This document shows positions 8,816 through 16,933 of a stretch of 52,817 bases of DNA, in pieces. Under the pieces are notes generated by a model, which was not told the origin of the DNA, searched no databases, and was given only the letters and a program-made list of their open reading frames with translations. The position numbers and the translations under genes were made by a program. Positions within the stretch are counted from its first letter, which is position 1, and each line of letters begins with the position of its first letter. Source of the DNA: Methylobacterium symbioticum (GTDB lineage: Bacteria; Pseudomonadota; Alphaproteobacteria; Rhizobiales; Beijerinckiaceae); contig NZ_CABFPH010000035.1 of NCBI RefSeq assembly GCF_902141845.1, forward strand, positions 1 to 52,817, read 5' to 3'.

Positions 8816-9621
8816 CGCAGGTCCCCCGTGATCATGTTGCCGAGATAGGCGCGGCGCACCTCCGGATCGTCCCGCACCGCCGCCGGCCGGCCCTCGACCA
8901 GCACCTGGCCGGCGCGCATCACCGTGACGGTGTCGCTGATGTTCATGACGATGCCCATGTTGTGCTCGATGAACAGCACCGTGTGGTCGCGGCCGAGGTC
9001 GCGGATCAGGTCGGTCATCGCCCCGATATCGTCGGTGCCCATCCCCGAGGTGGGCTCGTCGAGGAGGATCACCTTCGGCCGGGCCGCCATCGCCATGCCG
9101 ACCTCGAGGCGCCGCTGCTGCCCGTGCGAGAGCTCGCCCGCCGCCCGGCCGGCGACGGGGCCGAGGTCGAGGCGCTGCAGCAGCGCCCGCACGGTGTCCT
9201 GGGCCGCGTCGTGCTCGGGCACCCGGCGCCAGGGGGCGAGGGCGGCCCAGGGCGTGCGCCCCTGGGCCGCCAGCCGCAGGTTCTCGCGCACGCTGAGCGT
9301 CGCGAACAGGCTGGTGACCTGGAACGAGCGGGCGAGGCCGAGCCGCACCCGGTCGTCGTCGCGGGTGCGGGTGATGTCCCGGCCGCCCAGGGTGATGCGG
9401 CCGCCCGCCGTGCGGATGCGGCCGGTCAGCGCGTGGAACAGGGTGGTCTTGCCCGCCCCGTTCGGGCCGATGATCGCGTGGACGCTGTTGGCGCGCACGC
9501 GCAGGGTCACGTCCTTGAGCGCGACGAAGCTGCCGTAGCGGACCCCGAGTCCCTCGGCGGCGAGGGCGGGCTCGAAGGCGCCCGCAGAGGCGGGGGCATG
9601 GGTGGGGGAGGCGGCGGTCAC
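8812..9621 (-). CDS. livG: Branched-chain amino-acid ABC transporter ATPase, LivG-like
   Basis: This is the second ATPase of the importer, with Walker A GPNGAGKTTLFHALTG, signature LSHGQQRRLEVGMAMA, Walker B VILLDEPTSGMG and H-loop FIEHNMGIVMNISD. It is 269 residues long and has the LivG C-terminal tail ending RRAYLGNMITGDLR. The gene overlaps both livM and livF by four bases, showing one transcript with coupled translation. Confidence 0.91.
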   Translation of the reverse strand: MTAASPTHAPASAGAFEPALAAEGLGVRYGSFVALKDVTLRVRANSVHAIIGPNGAGKTTLFHALTGRIRTAGGRITLGGRDITRTRDDDRVRLGLARSFQVTSLFATLSVRENLRLAAQGRTPWAALAPWRRVPEHDAAQDTVRALLQRLDLGPVAGRAAGELSHGQQRRLEVGMAMAARPKVILLDEPTSGMGTDDIGAMTDLIRDLGRDHTVLFIEHNMGIVMNISDTVTVMRAGQVLVEGRPAAVRDDPEVRRAYLGNMITGDLR

Positions 9622-10610
9622 GGGCGGCTCTCCTCCGGCACGGCGCCCTCGGCGGGGGCGCGCGTCACGAGCGCGGCGGCCCGCTCGACCAGGCCCCAGA
9701 GGCCGCGCTGCATGAACAGGGCGATGGCGATGAGGAGGGCGCCGAGCAGCAGGAGCCAGCGCGGCCAGATCGCCGAGAGCAGGTCGCCGGCGACGAGATA
9801 GAAGGCGGCGCCGAGCACCGAGGCGAACAGGTTCGCACCCCCGCCGATGATCGTCATGATCAGCAGCGTCTCGCTGGTGTGGTACTCGATGTTCGAGAGC
9901 GGCGCGACGCCGATCAGCATGGCGTGCAGCGCGCCCGCCAGCGCCGTCACAGCCCCCGAGATCGCGAAGGCTGCGACCTTGAAGGCGCGCACCGGGAAGC
10001 CGATGGCGCTGGCCCGGGCCTCGTTGTCGCGGATCGCGAGCAGCGTGCGGCCGAAGGTCGAGAGGGCCACGCGCTGGAGCACGGCGAAGAGTGCGAGGAA
10101 GAGCACGGCGACATAGGCGTAGTAGGACCAGGGATCGGCGAGCGCCCGGCCGCCGAGCCGCGGGCGCGGCACGTTGAGCAGGCCGTTGTCGCCCCCGGTC
10201 AGGTCGCTGAACGTGTAGGCCAGGAAGTAGAACAGCTGCGAGAAGGCGAGCGTCAGCATCACGAAGTAGACGCCCTGCCGCCGGATCGAGAGCCAGCCGA
10301 CCGCGGTGGCGGTGGCGGCGCCGACGAGGGCGACGGCCGGCAGCATCACCGGGGCCGGCCAGCCGGCGCGCAGCAGGAGGAGGCCGGAGACGTAGCTGCC
10401 GAGCCCGAAGAAGATGCCCTGCCCGAAGGAGAGCAGGCCGGTATAGCCGAGCAGCAGGTTGCAGGCCGCGGCGGCGAGCCCGTAGATCAGGATCTCGCTG
10501 GCGAGCGTGCCCGAGCGCAGGACGAGCGGCAGCACGAGCACGGTGATCGCGGCGAGGGCGAAATGGACGAGGGGACGCTCGAGGAGGCGGGTCATCGCGG
10601 GCTCCCTCAC
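9618..10610 (-). CDS. livM: Branched-chain amino-acid ABC transporter permease, LivM-like
   Basis: This inner-membrane permease has 330 residues and about nine hydrophobic segments. The LivM hallmark NLLLGYTGLLSFGQGIFFG is followed by a long cytoplasmic loop that contacts LivG (RTLLAIRDNEARASAIGF). The ATG at 10610 overlaps livH; an alternative ATG lies at 10595. It partners LivH in the membrane. Confidence 0.91.
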   Translation of the reverse strand: MREPAMTRLLERPLVHFALAAITVLVLPLVLRSGTLASEILIYGLAAAACNLLLGYTGLLSFGQGIFFGLGSYVSGLLLLRAGWPAPVMLPAVALVGAATATAVGWLSIRRQGVYFVMLTLAFSQLFYFLAYTFSDLTGGDNGLLNVPRPRLGGRALADPWSYYAYVAVLFLALFAVLQRVALSTFGRTLLAIRDNEARASAIGFPVRAFKVAAFAISGAVTALAGALHAMLIGVAPLSNIEYHTSETLLIMTIIGGGANLFASVLGAAFYLVAGDLLSAIWPRWLLLLGALLIAIALFMQRGLWGLVERAAALVTRAPAEGAVPEESRP

Positions 10611-11461
10611 GCGCGTCCGAACAGGCCGCGCGGCATCATCACGATGATCGCAGCCATGCCGAGATAGATCATCAGCCGGGCGCCCTCGGGCCAGAGCGTC
10701 GCCATCAGGCTCTGGGCGATGCCGACCGCGAGCCCCGCCGCCAGCGCCCCGGCGTAGCTGCCCATGCCGCCGATCACCACGACCACGAAGGCGACGCTCA
10801 GCGCCTCGACGCTCATGAACGGATCGACGCCGCGGATCGGCGCCGCGAGCGCCCCCGCGAGCCCGGCGAGCCCGGCACCGAGCCCGAACACCGCCGTGTT
10901 GATGCGCCGCGTGTCGTAGCCGAGCAGCGCCATGTCCTCGGCCGATTCCGAGCCGGCGCGGACGATCGCGCCGAGCCGCGTGCCCTCAAGCAGCCACCAC
11001 AGGGCGCCGGCCAGCACCGCCGTGAAGGCGATCACGAAGAGCCGGTACTCGGGGTAGACGAAGTCGCCGAGGATGACGATTCCGGACAGGCCCTCGGGCG
11101 GCGCGAGATTGCCGCCGATCGGCCCCCAGACGATGATCACGATCTCCTGCACCACCAGGGCGAGGCCCACCGTGGCGAGGATGTGGAAGGTGTGCGCCTG
11201 CTTGTAGACCCGCCGCAGCAGCACCGCCTCGGTCACGGCGGCGAGCACCGCCACGGCGAGGCCGGCCAGCGGCAGGGCGAGCCAGAAGCTCACCCCGCGC
11301 TCGACCATCGCGTAGGCGAGATAGGCGCCGAGCATGTAGAACGCCCCGTGCGCGAAGTTCACGAACTGCAACAGCCCGAAGATGACGCTCAATCCCACCG
11401 CGAGCAGGAAGTAGAGCATCCCCAGGCCGATGCCGTTGAGGATCTGGAACAGGTAGGTCAC
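10607..11461 (-). CDS. livH: Branched-chain amino-acid ABC transporter permease, LivH-like
   Basis: This permease has 284 residues and several hydrophobic helices. LivH motifs are clear: LYFLLAVGLSVIFGLLQFVN, HGAFYMLGAYLAY and the loop RAGSESAEDMALLGYDTRRI, which contacts the ATPase. It is separated from the binding-protein gene by 118 bp without a gene, and it overlaps livM by four bases. Confidence 0.91.
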   Translation of the reverse strand: MTYLFQILNGIGLGMLYFLLAVGLSVIFGLLQFVNFAHGAFYMLGAYLAYAMVERGVSFWLALPLAGLAVAVLAAVTEAVLLRRVYKQAHTFHILATVGLALVVQEIVIIVWGPIGGNLAPPEGLSGIVILGDFVYPEYRLFVIAFTAVLAGALWWLLEGTRLGAIVRAGSESAEDMALLGYDTRRINTAVFGLGAGLAGLAGALAAPIRGVDPFMSVEALSVAFVVVVIGGMGSYAGALAAGLAVGIAQSLMATLWPEGARLMIYLGMAAIIVMMPRGLFGRA

Positions 11462-11579
11462 GCGGGCCTCTGGGAGCCTGTCTGAACGGCCGATCCGTCC
11501 GCGGCCTCGTCCGTCGCGGCCGCGGCGCGGCGTCTCGGGACGAGGCGGGGGACGGGGTCCAACGGTCTCGCCCGGCGGC

Positions 11580-12785
11580 TCAGGTCATCTTGCACTCGGC
11601 CGCTTCGGGCGAGAGGAACGACTTGCCGGAGCTGACGATGTCGACGAAATCGTCCTTGTCGGCCATCTTCGCCTTGGGCTTGCCCTTGAGCAGGTAGTAA
11701 TCCTTGATCACCTGATGGTCCGCGGCGCGGATCTGCTCCTCGCCGGTGAGGCCGGCATAGGTCAGGCCTTCGAGGGCCTTGGTCACCGCCGGCCCCTCGG
11801 TCGAGCCGGCCTTGGCGGCGGCGTCGAGCAGGAGCTTGCTGAGCAGGTAGGAGCCGGCGAAGGAGTAGTTCGGGCTGAACTTGCGCGTCTCGCGCACCTT
11901 GGCCACCAGCGCCGTGTTCAGCGGCGTGTCGACGCCGTGCCAGTACTGGGCGCCGAAATAGATGCCCTCGCAGAGGTCGGGGCCGAGCGCCTCGAACTGC
12001 TCCAGGCCCGACGCCCAGGCGAGCACGATGGTCATGCGCTTCTTCAGCCCGAAGCTCACCGCCTGACGCAGGGTGTCGGAGGATTGCGAGCCGAAGCTCA
12101 GGATCAGCAGCACGTCGGGCTTGGCCGCGATGGCGTTGGTCAGGTAGCCGCTGAACTCCTTCTCGGCGAGCGAGTGGTAGCTGTTGCCCACATGCTCGAT
12201 GCCCTTCTCCTGGAAGACCGCCTTGGCCGCGCTCAGGAGCCCCTCGCCGAACACGTATTGCGGCGTGATCGTGTACCAGCGCTTGGCCTGCGGCATCTGC
12301 GCGATCAGCGGGCGCACGGTCTGGGCGATCGCCCCATAGGTGGGCACGCTCCAGCGGAAGGTGCCGCGGTTGCACTCCTTGCCGGTAATCTCGTCGGCGC
12401 CCGCGGTGGTGAAGAAGACGCCGCCGCCATTCATCACCTCCTTGCCCATCACCAGCGCCTCGGAGGAGAGGATGCCGCCCGCGAAGAGCCGCGTGCCCTC
12501 GGCCATCGCCTCCTGCACCCGGCGCGCCGCCGTCGCCGGCTTGCCCTCGGTGTCGAGGTCGCGCGCCACGACCTTCCGGCCGAGCACCGTGCCGGCCTCC
12601 TCGGCGGCCAGGGCCGCGCCGAGCGCCGCGAACTTCCCGTTCGCCGCGAAGGCTCCCGACATCGGCAGGGGCGCCCCGACGACCAGATTGCCCTCCGCGG
12701 CCGCGGCACCGCGCAGCAGGGGCGGCGCGCCGAGCGTGGCGGCGGCGAGGGCAGTCTGGGTGAGGAATGCACGACGGTTGAGCAT
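11580..12785 (-). CDS. Liv-type ABC transporter substrate-binding protein
   Basis: This periplasmic binding protein (401 residues, Peripla_BP_6 fold) belongs to the importer encoded behind it. The N-terminus MLNRRAFLTQTALAAATLG has twin arginines before a hydrophobic stretch, so Tat export is likely. The mature part begins VVGAPLPMSGAFAANG, matching the LivJ-type ligand loop. It includes FFTTAGADEITGKECNRGTF, close to amide or urea binding relatives. It is the first gene of the operon, so the promoter lies in 12786-13026, shared with the divergent LysR gene. Confidence 0.9.
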   Translation of the reverse strand: MLNRRAFLTQTALAAATLGAPPLLRGAAAAEGNLVVGAPLPMSGAFAANGKFAALGAALAAEEAGTVLGRKVVARDLDTEGKPATAARRVQEAMAEGTRLFAGGILSSEALVMGKEVMNGGGVFFTTAGADEITGKECNRGTFRWSVPTYGAIAQTVRPLIAQMPQAKRWYTITPQYVFGEGLLSAAKAVFQEKGIEHVGNSYHSLAEKEFSGYLTNAIAAKPDVLLILSFGSQSSDTLRQAVSFGLKKRMTIVLAWASGLEQFEALGPDLCEGIYFGAQYWHGVDTPLNTALVAKVRETRKFSPNYSFAGSYLLSKLLLDAAAKAGSTEGPAVTKALEGLTYAGLTGEEQIRAADHQVIKDYYLLKGKPKAKMADKDDFVDIVSSGKSFLSPEAAECKMT

Positions 12786-13026
12786 GAGGCCTCCGCAGCG
12801 GCGAGGATCGAGGTATCTATCCGATCTATACGCATCAATTGTGCCGCAGCGCCTCGCGGGAGACCAGAGGCTTTCGTGACAGTGCGGCCGGCCCCGTTGT
12901 CCCCCCTGCCGAGATCGCGGACATTGATCCGCGCGGCCTGTCGCCCGCGCGGCGCGCGATGGGGTCCCGTGAAGCCCGGACCCGGCGTCCCGACAGGATC
13001 GGCCCGACGGGATCGGACGGGGCGGG

Positions 13027-13962
13027 TTGCGAGGTCAGGCCATTTCCGGAGAGCTTCCCGCCGCGGCAACCCTGAGCCGCCTCGACCTCAAGACGCTGCG
13101 GCTCTTCGCGGCGATCTGCGAGGAGGGCACGCTCAACGGCGCGGCCCGCCGCGCGGCGATCGCCCCTTCGGCGGTGAGCAAGCGGCTGGCCGAGCTGGAA
13201 TTGACCCTCGGCTGCACCCTGATGGTGCGGGAGCCCCGGGGCATGCGCCCGACTCCGGCCGGCGAGACCCTGCTGCACCACACCCGGCGCATGCTGGCGA
13301 GCGCCGAGCAGATCGCGCTCGAACTCGCCGAGCATGCCCGCGGCGTGCGCGGCTTCGTCCGGATGCTGGCGAACCTCTCGGCGATCGTGCAGTTCCTGCC
13401 CGAGGACCTGCAGGCCTTCCTGGCGGCGCAGGAGCGCATCCGGGTCGATCTGGAGGAGCGCCCGAGCGGCGGCGTGGTGGCCGGTGTGGAGGAGGGTGCG
13501 GCCGACCTCGGCATCTGCGCCGGCGGCACCGATACCCGCTCGCTCACCGCCCACCGCTACCGCGGCGACCGGCTGGTGCTGGTGATGCCGGCCGACCATC
13601 CGCTCGCCGGCCGCCCGGCCCTGGCCCTGTCCGAGACCCTCGACTACGACCATGTCGGCATGCATGCCGCGAGCTCGATCTACGCCGCGCTCCGCGACGA
13701 GGCGCGCCGCCTCGGGCGCCCCTTGCGCCTGCGCATCCACGTGCCGAGCTTCGACGCGATCTGCCGCATGGCGCAGGCCGGGATGGGGCTCGGCACCGTG
13801 CCGGAGGGGGTCTACGCGCTGCTCGGGCCGCAGATGCGGCTCACCGCCGTGCCCCTCACCGACCCCTGGGCGCAGCGCGCGCTCACCCTGGTGGTCCGCC
13901 CGGGCGCCCTGCCGCCGGCCGCCGCCCTGCTCCTCGACCACCTGCGCGCCGCCGGACCGTGA
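13027..13962 (+). CDS. LysR-family transcriptional regulator
   Basis: The product has an N-terminal helix-turn-helix (LDLKTLRLFAAICEEGTLNG, AARRAAIAPSAVSKRLAELE, LTLGCTLMVREPRGMRPTPA) and a C-terminal effector domain of about 200 residues with VEEGAADLGICAGG and the typical DRLVLVMPADHPLA. The total is about 311 residues from a TTG at 13027. No ATG lies before the HTH, so the start is uncertain. It is divergent from the Liv operon with 241 bp between, a classic arrangement for a LysR regulator of the neighbouring operon (inference). Confidence 0.86.
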   Translation: MRGQAISGELPAAATLSRLDLKTLRLFAAICEEGTLNGAARRAAIAPSAVSKRLAELELTLGCTLMVREPRGMRPTPAGETLLHHTRRMLASAEQIALELAEHARGVRGFVRMLANLSAIVQFLPEDLQAFLAAQERIRVDLEERPSGGVVAGVEEGAADLGICAGGTDTRSLTAHRYRGDRLVLVMPADHPLAGRPALALSETLDYDHVGMHAASSIYAALRDEARRLGRPLRLRIHVPSFDAICRMAQAGMGLGTVPEGVYALLGPQMRLTAVPLTDPWAQRALTLVVRPGALPPAAALLLDHLRAAGP

Positions 13963-14282
13963 GGGGCCGATCGACCTCGGGGGAGGGCGCTCGAAGCGGT
14001 TTCCGGTGCATCGCTTCGGCTTGAAGCGCGTCCCCCTCTCCCCGCCGGGCGGGGAGAGGGTCGCGACGACTTCGTCGTCGGCGCGACGAGCGGCAGCGAG
14101 GGTGAGGGGGTGATTCCGGAGGAGGCTCTTCCTCAACCGCCCCCTCACCCTCGGCTGCCGCCTCGCCGCGCTCCCCGCCCGGATCTCGGGCTTGCCCGAG
14201 ATCCGCACCGGGGAATCGAAGTCGGGCAGGCCCGACTTCGGGCGGGGAGAGGGGATGCGCTACCACCCCGCTCGAACAGCCT
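13963..14282. repeat. Gene-free stretch with inverted repeats
   Basis: No gene is seen here. The stretch holds CCCTCTCCCCGCCGGGCGGG with an inverted counterpart near 14240-14256 (GGGCGGGGAGAGGG). Two shorter hairpins, ATCTCGGGCTTGCCCGAGAT and GAAGTCGGGCAGGCCCGACT, lie between them. Related hairpins occur at 21956-22060, so this is a dispersed intergenic repeat family. Confidence 0.65.
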
Positions 14283-14942
14283 CTACGGCTGCGCGGACCA
14301 GACGTTGATCACCCGCATCGCCGCCGGCTCGGCGCCGTTGCGCGCCTCGGCCGAGACCGGGGCGAGATTGCGCGGGGCGTTGCGCTTCATCCGAGCGAGC
14401 ACGCGGCGCGCCTCGTCCGCGGGCAGGGCGCCGACGGGCGCGACCATGGCGGCGAGCTGCTGGCGGGTGCGCCGGTCCACGAGGCGGGAATTCTGAGCCG
14501 GCTCGAAGTCGCGCATCGTGTGGCGCTTCTCGACCGGCCCCGTGAAGACCTGCGGCCCGGTCTTCAGGATGACGATGTCGCCGGGGCGCAGGGTCTCGTC
14601 CTTCATCAGCGCGGCGGCCGGCCCCTGGGACATGTCCAGCGGGGTCTGGCGGTCGGTGATCTTCACCTTGAGGGGCTCGGATTTCGGAAGGGCGGCGTAG
14701 CGGGTGCGCAGGCGCTGGCGGGCCGCGCCGCGGTCGTGCCGGCGAGAGGGGACGTAGCCGCCAGAGCCGGCCTGGACCTGCGGTTGCATCTGGGGCTGGG
14801 GCGCCTCCTGTCGGGCCCGGCCGAACAGGGCTTCGAAGAAGCCGACCTCCTGGGCGTGTGCGCCGCTCTGGGCCGCAGTGCCGGCCAGCAATCCGAGCGC
14901 GGTCAGCGCCAGGGCGGCGCGGCGGGGGCGTGTCGGAAGCAT
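14283..14942 (-). CDS. Exported hypothetical protein
   Basis: The 219-residue product starts at the ATG at 14942 (an upstream ATG at 14981 gives a weaker signal peptide). Residues 1-30 form a Sec signal peptide (RRAALALTALGLLAGTAA, cleavage near GAHAQ). The mature protein is basic with a Gln/Pro-rich linker (QEAPQPQMQPQVQAG), then a compact region with LRPGDIVILKTGPQVFTG and RRTRQQLAAMVAPVGALPAD. No family is recognised. The LRPGDIVILKTGP segment resembles a small beta barrel, but function is unknown. Confidence 0.7.
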   Translation of the reverse strand: MLPTRPRRAALALTALGLLAGTAAQSGAHAQEVGFFEALFGRARQEAPQPQMQPQVQAGSGGYVPSRRHDRGAARQRLRTRYAALPKSEPLKVKITDRQTPLDMSQGPAAALMKDETLRPGDIVILKTGPQVFTGPVEKRHTMRDFEPAQNSRLVDRRTRQQLAAMVAPVGALPADEARRVLARMKRNAPRNLAPVSAEARNGAEPAAMRVINVWSAQP

Positions 14943-15054
14943 CCGGGATCTCCGTGGCGCGCTGACGCGGGCGTCGTTCAAGCGCTCAACGGGAAGTTGA
15001 CCTCGGCAGTTCCGAAACTTTCAGCCTTCGTTAAGCTCCCGGCTCCCGGACCCG

Positions 15055-15303
15055 TCAGGCCGGCTCGGCCTGCTCGCCCTCGCCGATGCAGTCGAGGGCG
15101 CGCTCCACGGCGCTCACCGCATCGAGGAGATGTTGCACGGTGCGCTCGACCTCCAGGGCCGGACGGCCGGTGGCGGCGGCGCGGGCGCAGACATCCTCGA
15201 GCTGCTCCAGCAGGGTGAGGAGGTCTCCGGCGACGGCCACGACCTCGCAGCGGGCGAGTTGCGCGACGGGCTGGCGCTGGCGGAAGGGCACGACGTTGCT
15301 CAT
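15055..15303 (-). CDS. Small hypothetical protein, helical
   Basis: An 82-residue protein starts at the ATG at 15303. It begins MSNVVPFRQRQPVAQL, a form common to short cytoplasmic alphaproteobacterial proteins. The rest is predicted helical (AVAGDLLTLLEQLEDVCARA, LLDAVSAVERALDCI) and acidic at the end. No domain is recognised. A longer frame to 15426 exists but has no better start. Confidence 0.5.
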   Translation of the reverse strand: MSNVVPFRQRQPVAQLARCEVVAVAGDLLTLLEQLEDVCARAAATGRPALEVERTVQHLLDAVSAVERALDCIGEGEQAEPA

Positions 15304-15585
15304 CGCCGACGGTTCTCGCTCGAATCCGGCCGGATTCGCCAGGGGGCAGGGCGCCTCCTCCACACGATTGCCGGGAGGCGGTGCGGCAAAGCCGCGGGCG
15401 TGGTGAGTTTTCCGTGGCCGCATCACATCAGTTGCGCGCCGACGCGTTCACCGCCGCGCGCCTCGGCTTGACCGCGCGCCGCGCGCGGGCCACTCGGCCC
15501 GACCCGGTGCAGGGCGCGGCCTCACGGATGCCGGCTTCGCGCGCGAGGATCCCGTTCCAGCCCCTCACCACGAGGCCTTTTCGCG

Positions 15586-15804
15586 ATGCGCTTCCTTCTC
15601 CTCCCCGTCGTCCTGCTGACCGGCCTCGGCCTCGCCGCCTGCAGCAGCACCGAGGGCTCGGACAGCCGCAGCGGCTTCTCCGAGCAGTTCAGCACCGACA
15701 ATTTCCGGCGCTCCAACGACACCAACGGCACGCAGTCCCGCCGGGACGTGAACCGCGCCTACACCCAGCCGAGCCTTCCGACGATCGGCAACCGGGGGTA
15801 CTGA
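15586..15804 (+). CDS. Small lipoprotein
   Basis: The 72-residue product begins with a lipoprotein signal (MRFLLLPVVLLTGLGLAACS), with lipobox LAAC and lipidated Cys at position 19. After CSSTEGSDS, the serine after Cys favours outer-membrane sorting. The mature part is about 54 polar residues with no known domain. A strong hairpin follows right after the stop. Confidence 0.75.
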   Translation: MRFLLLPVVLLTGLGLAACSSTEGSDSRSGFSEQFSTDNFRRSNDTNGTQSRRDVNRAYTQPSLPTIGNRGY

Positions 15805-15808
15805 GACA

Positions 15809-15843
15809 CGGCTCCCCTCCCCCTCGGCGGGGGAGGGGAGCCG
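15809..15843. terminator. Strong hairpin between convergent genes
   Basis: A 14-bp perfect stem (CGGCTCCCCTCCCC with GGGGAGGGGAGCCG) and a short loop lie between the lipoprotein stop and the stop of the convergent gene. It has no T-tract but would suit a bidirectional transcript end. Confidence 0.65.
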
Positions 15844-15846
15844 CCG

Positions 15847-16911
15847 TCAGCGCCGCGACACCGCGTCGGCGAAGGCGACGATGCGGTTGCGGGCGTAGGT
15901 GGGCAGGCCGGCGCTGATCGAGTTGCCGGTGTTGAAGCTCGAATTGCCCATCAGCACCTGGGCCGGGAGCAGGTTCTTCAGCACCGGCACGCGGGCATAT
16001 TCCGCCTTGCGGTCGAGCACGTCCGCCTTGATGGCGAGCGCCATGTAGGTGGTCACCACCGTCTTCTGCGGGTCGCCCGGCATGGGCTGGAACACCGCCA
16101 GGAACTTGCCGAAGCGCAGGATCTGGTTGACCCAGAAGATGGTCTGCTCGATGCCGCCGGTCACCGCCGTATCGATCTTGGTGAGCCCGGAAAGCGCCGC
16201 GGCCTGCTCCGGCGGCAGCGTGTGCAGCTCGCTCTGGAACGAGACGTACTCGGCGATCTTCTTGGACGAGCCTTCCTCCAGCTTGTTGGCGAGCTTCACG
16301 CCGAGCGGCAGCTTGCCCTCCAGGTCGTAGCGGGACTCGATGCAGGTGCCGGCCTCGCACCAGGGCCGGTCGGGCCGGCGGGCGAAGGCGGCGGCCGGGT
16401 CCTTGGTCGGCGTCACCTCGGCGGGGTTGAGCGCCTTGTGCCGGATCGCCGGGTCCATCCGCTTGACGAAGTCGAGATTGGCGAAGGCGTTGAGGTCGAT
16501 CGCCTCTGGCGGGCGGGCCACCACGAAGCGCCCTTCCGCCACGTAGACCTTCAGGGTCTCGTGGCGCTGCTTCGTCACCCCGTTCACGGTCTGGGCGTAG
16601 TCCGGCTCCTTGTATCCGGGGAAGGGCGAGAGGGCGGCGGCCTCGGCCGGGCGCAGGCGCAGCCAGTCGAGATAGGGCACGAGGCCGCTCTCGGGGTTCG
16701 CCGGCTGGTCGCGGTGGTCGGTGAACAGGATGGTGCCGGGCTTCAAGGTCGCCGGATCCTGCGCGGTCACCGAGGGGACCTCCCTGATGCGGTCGGAGGC
16801 GGGTCCCTGCGCGGGGGTCTGCGGCGCGGTCTGGGCCAGGGCGGGGCAGGCGGCACAGGCGGCCAGGAGGGCGAGCGACAGGGTCGCCGGACGCAGCGTC
16901 TTCACGGACAT
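15847..16911 (-). CDS. Exported hypothetical protein
   Basis: The 354-residue product begins at the ATG at 16911 with a Sec signal peptide (LSLALLAACAACPALAQ). The mature protein has a conserved-looking cysteine pair (PWCEAGTCIESRYDLEG), the stretch LPLGVKLANKLEEGSSKK, and a C-terminal region QVLMGNSSFNTGNSISAGLP. No family is named with confidence. It lies directly downstream of the class A PBP gene (22 bp) on the same strand, so a cell-envelope role is plausible (inference). Confidence 0.75.
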   Translation of the reverse strand: MSVKTLRPATLSLALLAACAACPALAQTAPQTPAQGPASDRIREVPSVTAQDPATLKPGTILFTDHRDQPANPESGLVPYLDWLRLRPAEAAALSPFPGYKEPDYAQTVNGVTKQRHETLKVYVAEGRFVVARPPEAIDLNAFANLDFVKRMDPAIRHKALNPAEVTPTKDPAAAFARRPDRPWCEAGTCIESRYDLEGKLPLGVKLANKLEEGSSKKIAEYVSFQSELHTLPPEQAAALSGLTKIDTAVTGGIEQTIFWVNQILRFGKFLAVFQPMPGDPQKTVVTTYMALAIKADVLDRKAEYARVPVLKNLLPAQVLMGNSSFNTGNSISAGLPTYARNRIVAFADAVSRR

Positions 16912-16933
16912 TCCTCGATTGGGATCAGGCGGG

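Noticed and set aside
11715..14024. 769-residue plus-strand frame over the Liv binding protein and LysR region
   Set aside because: Low-complexity shadow of two real genes in other frames.
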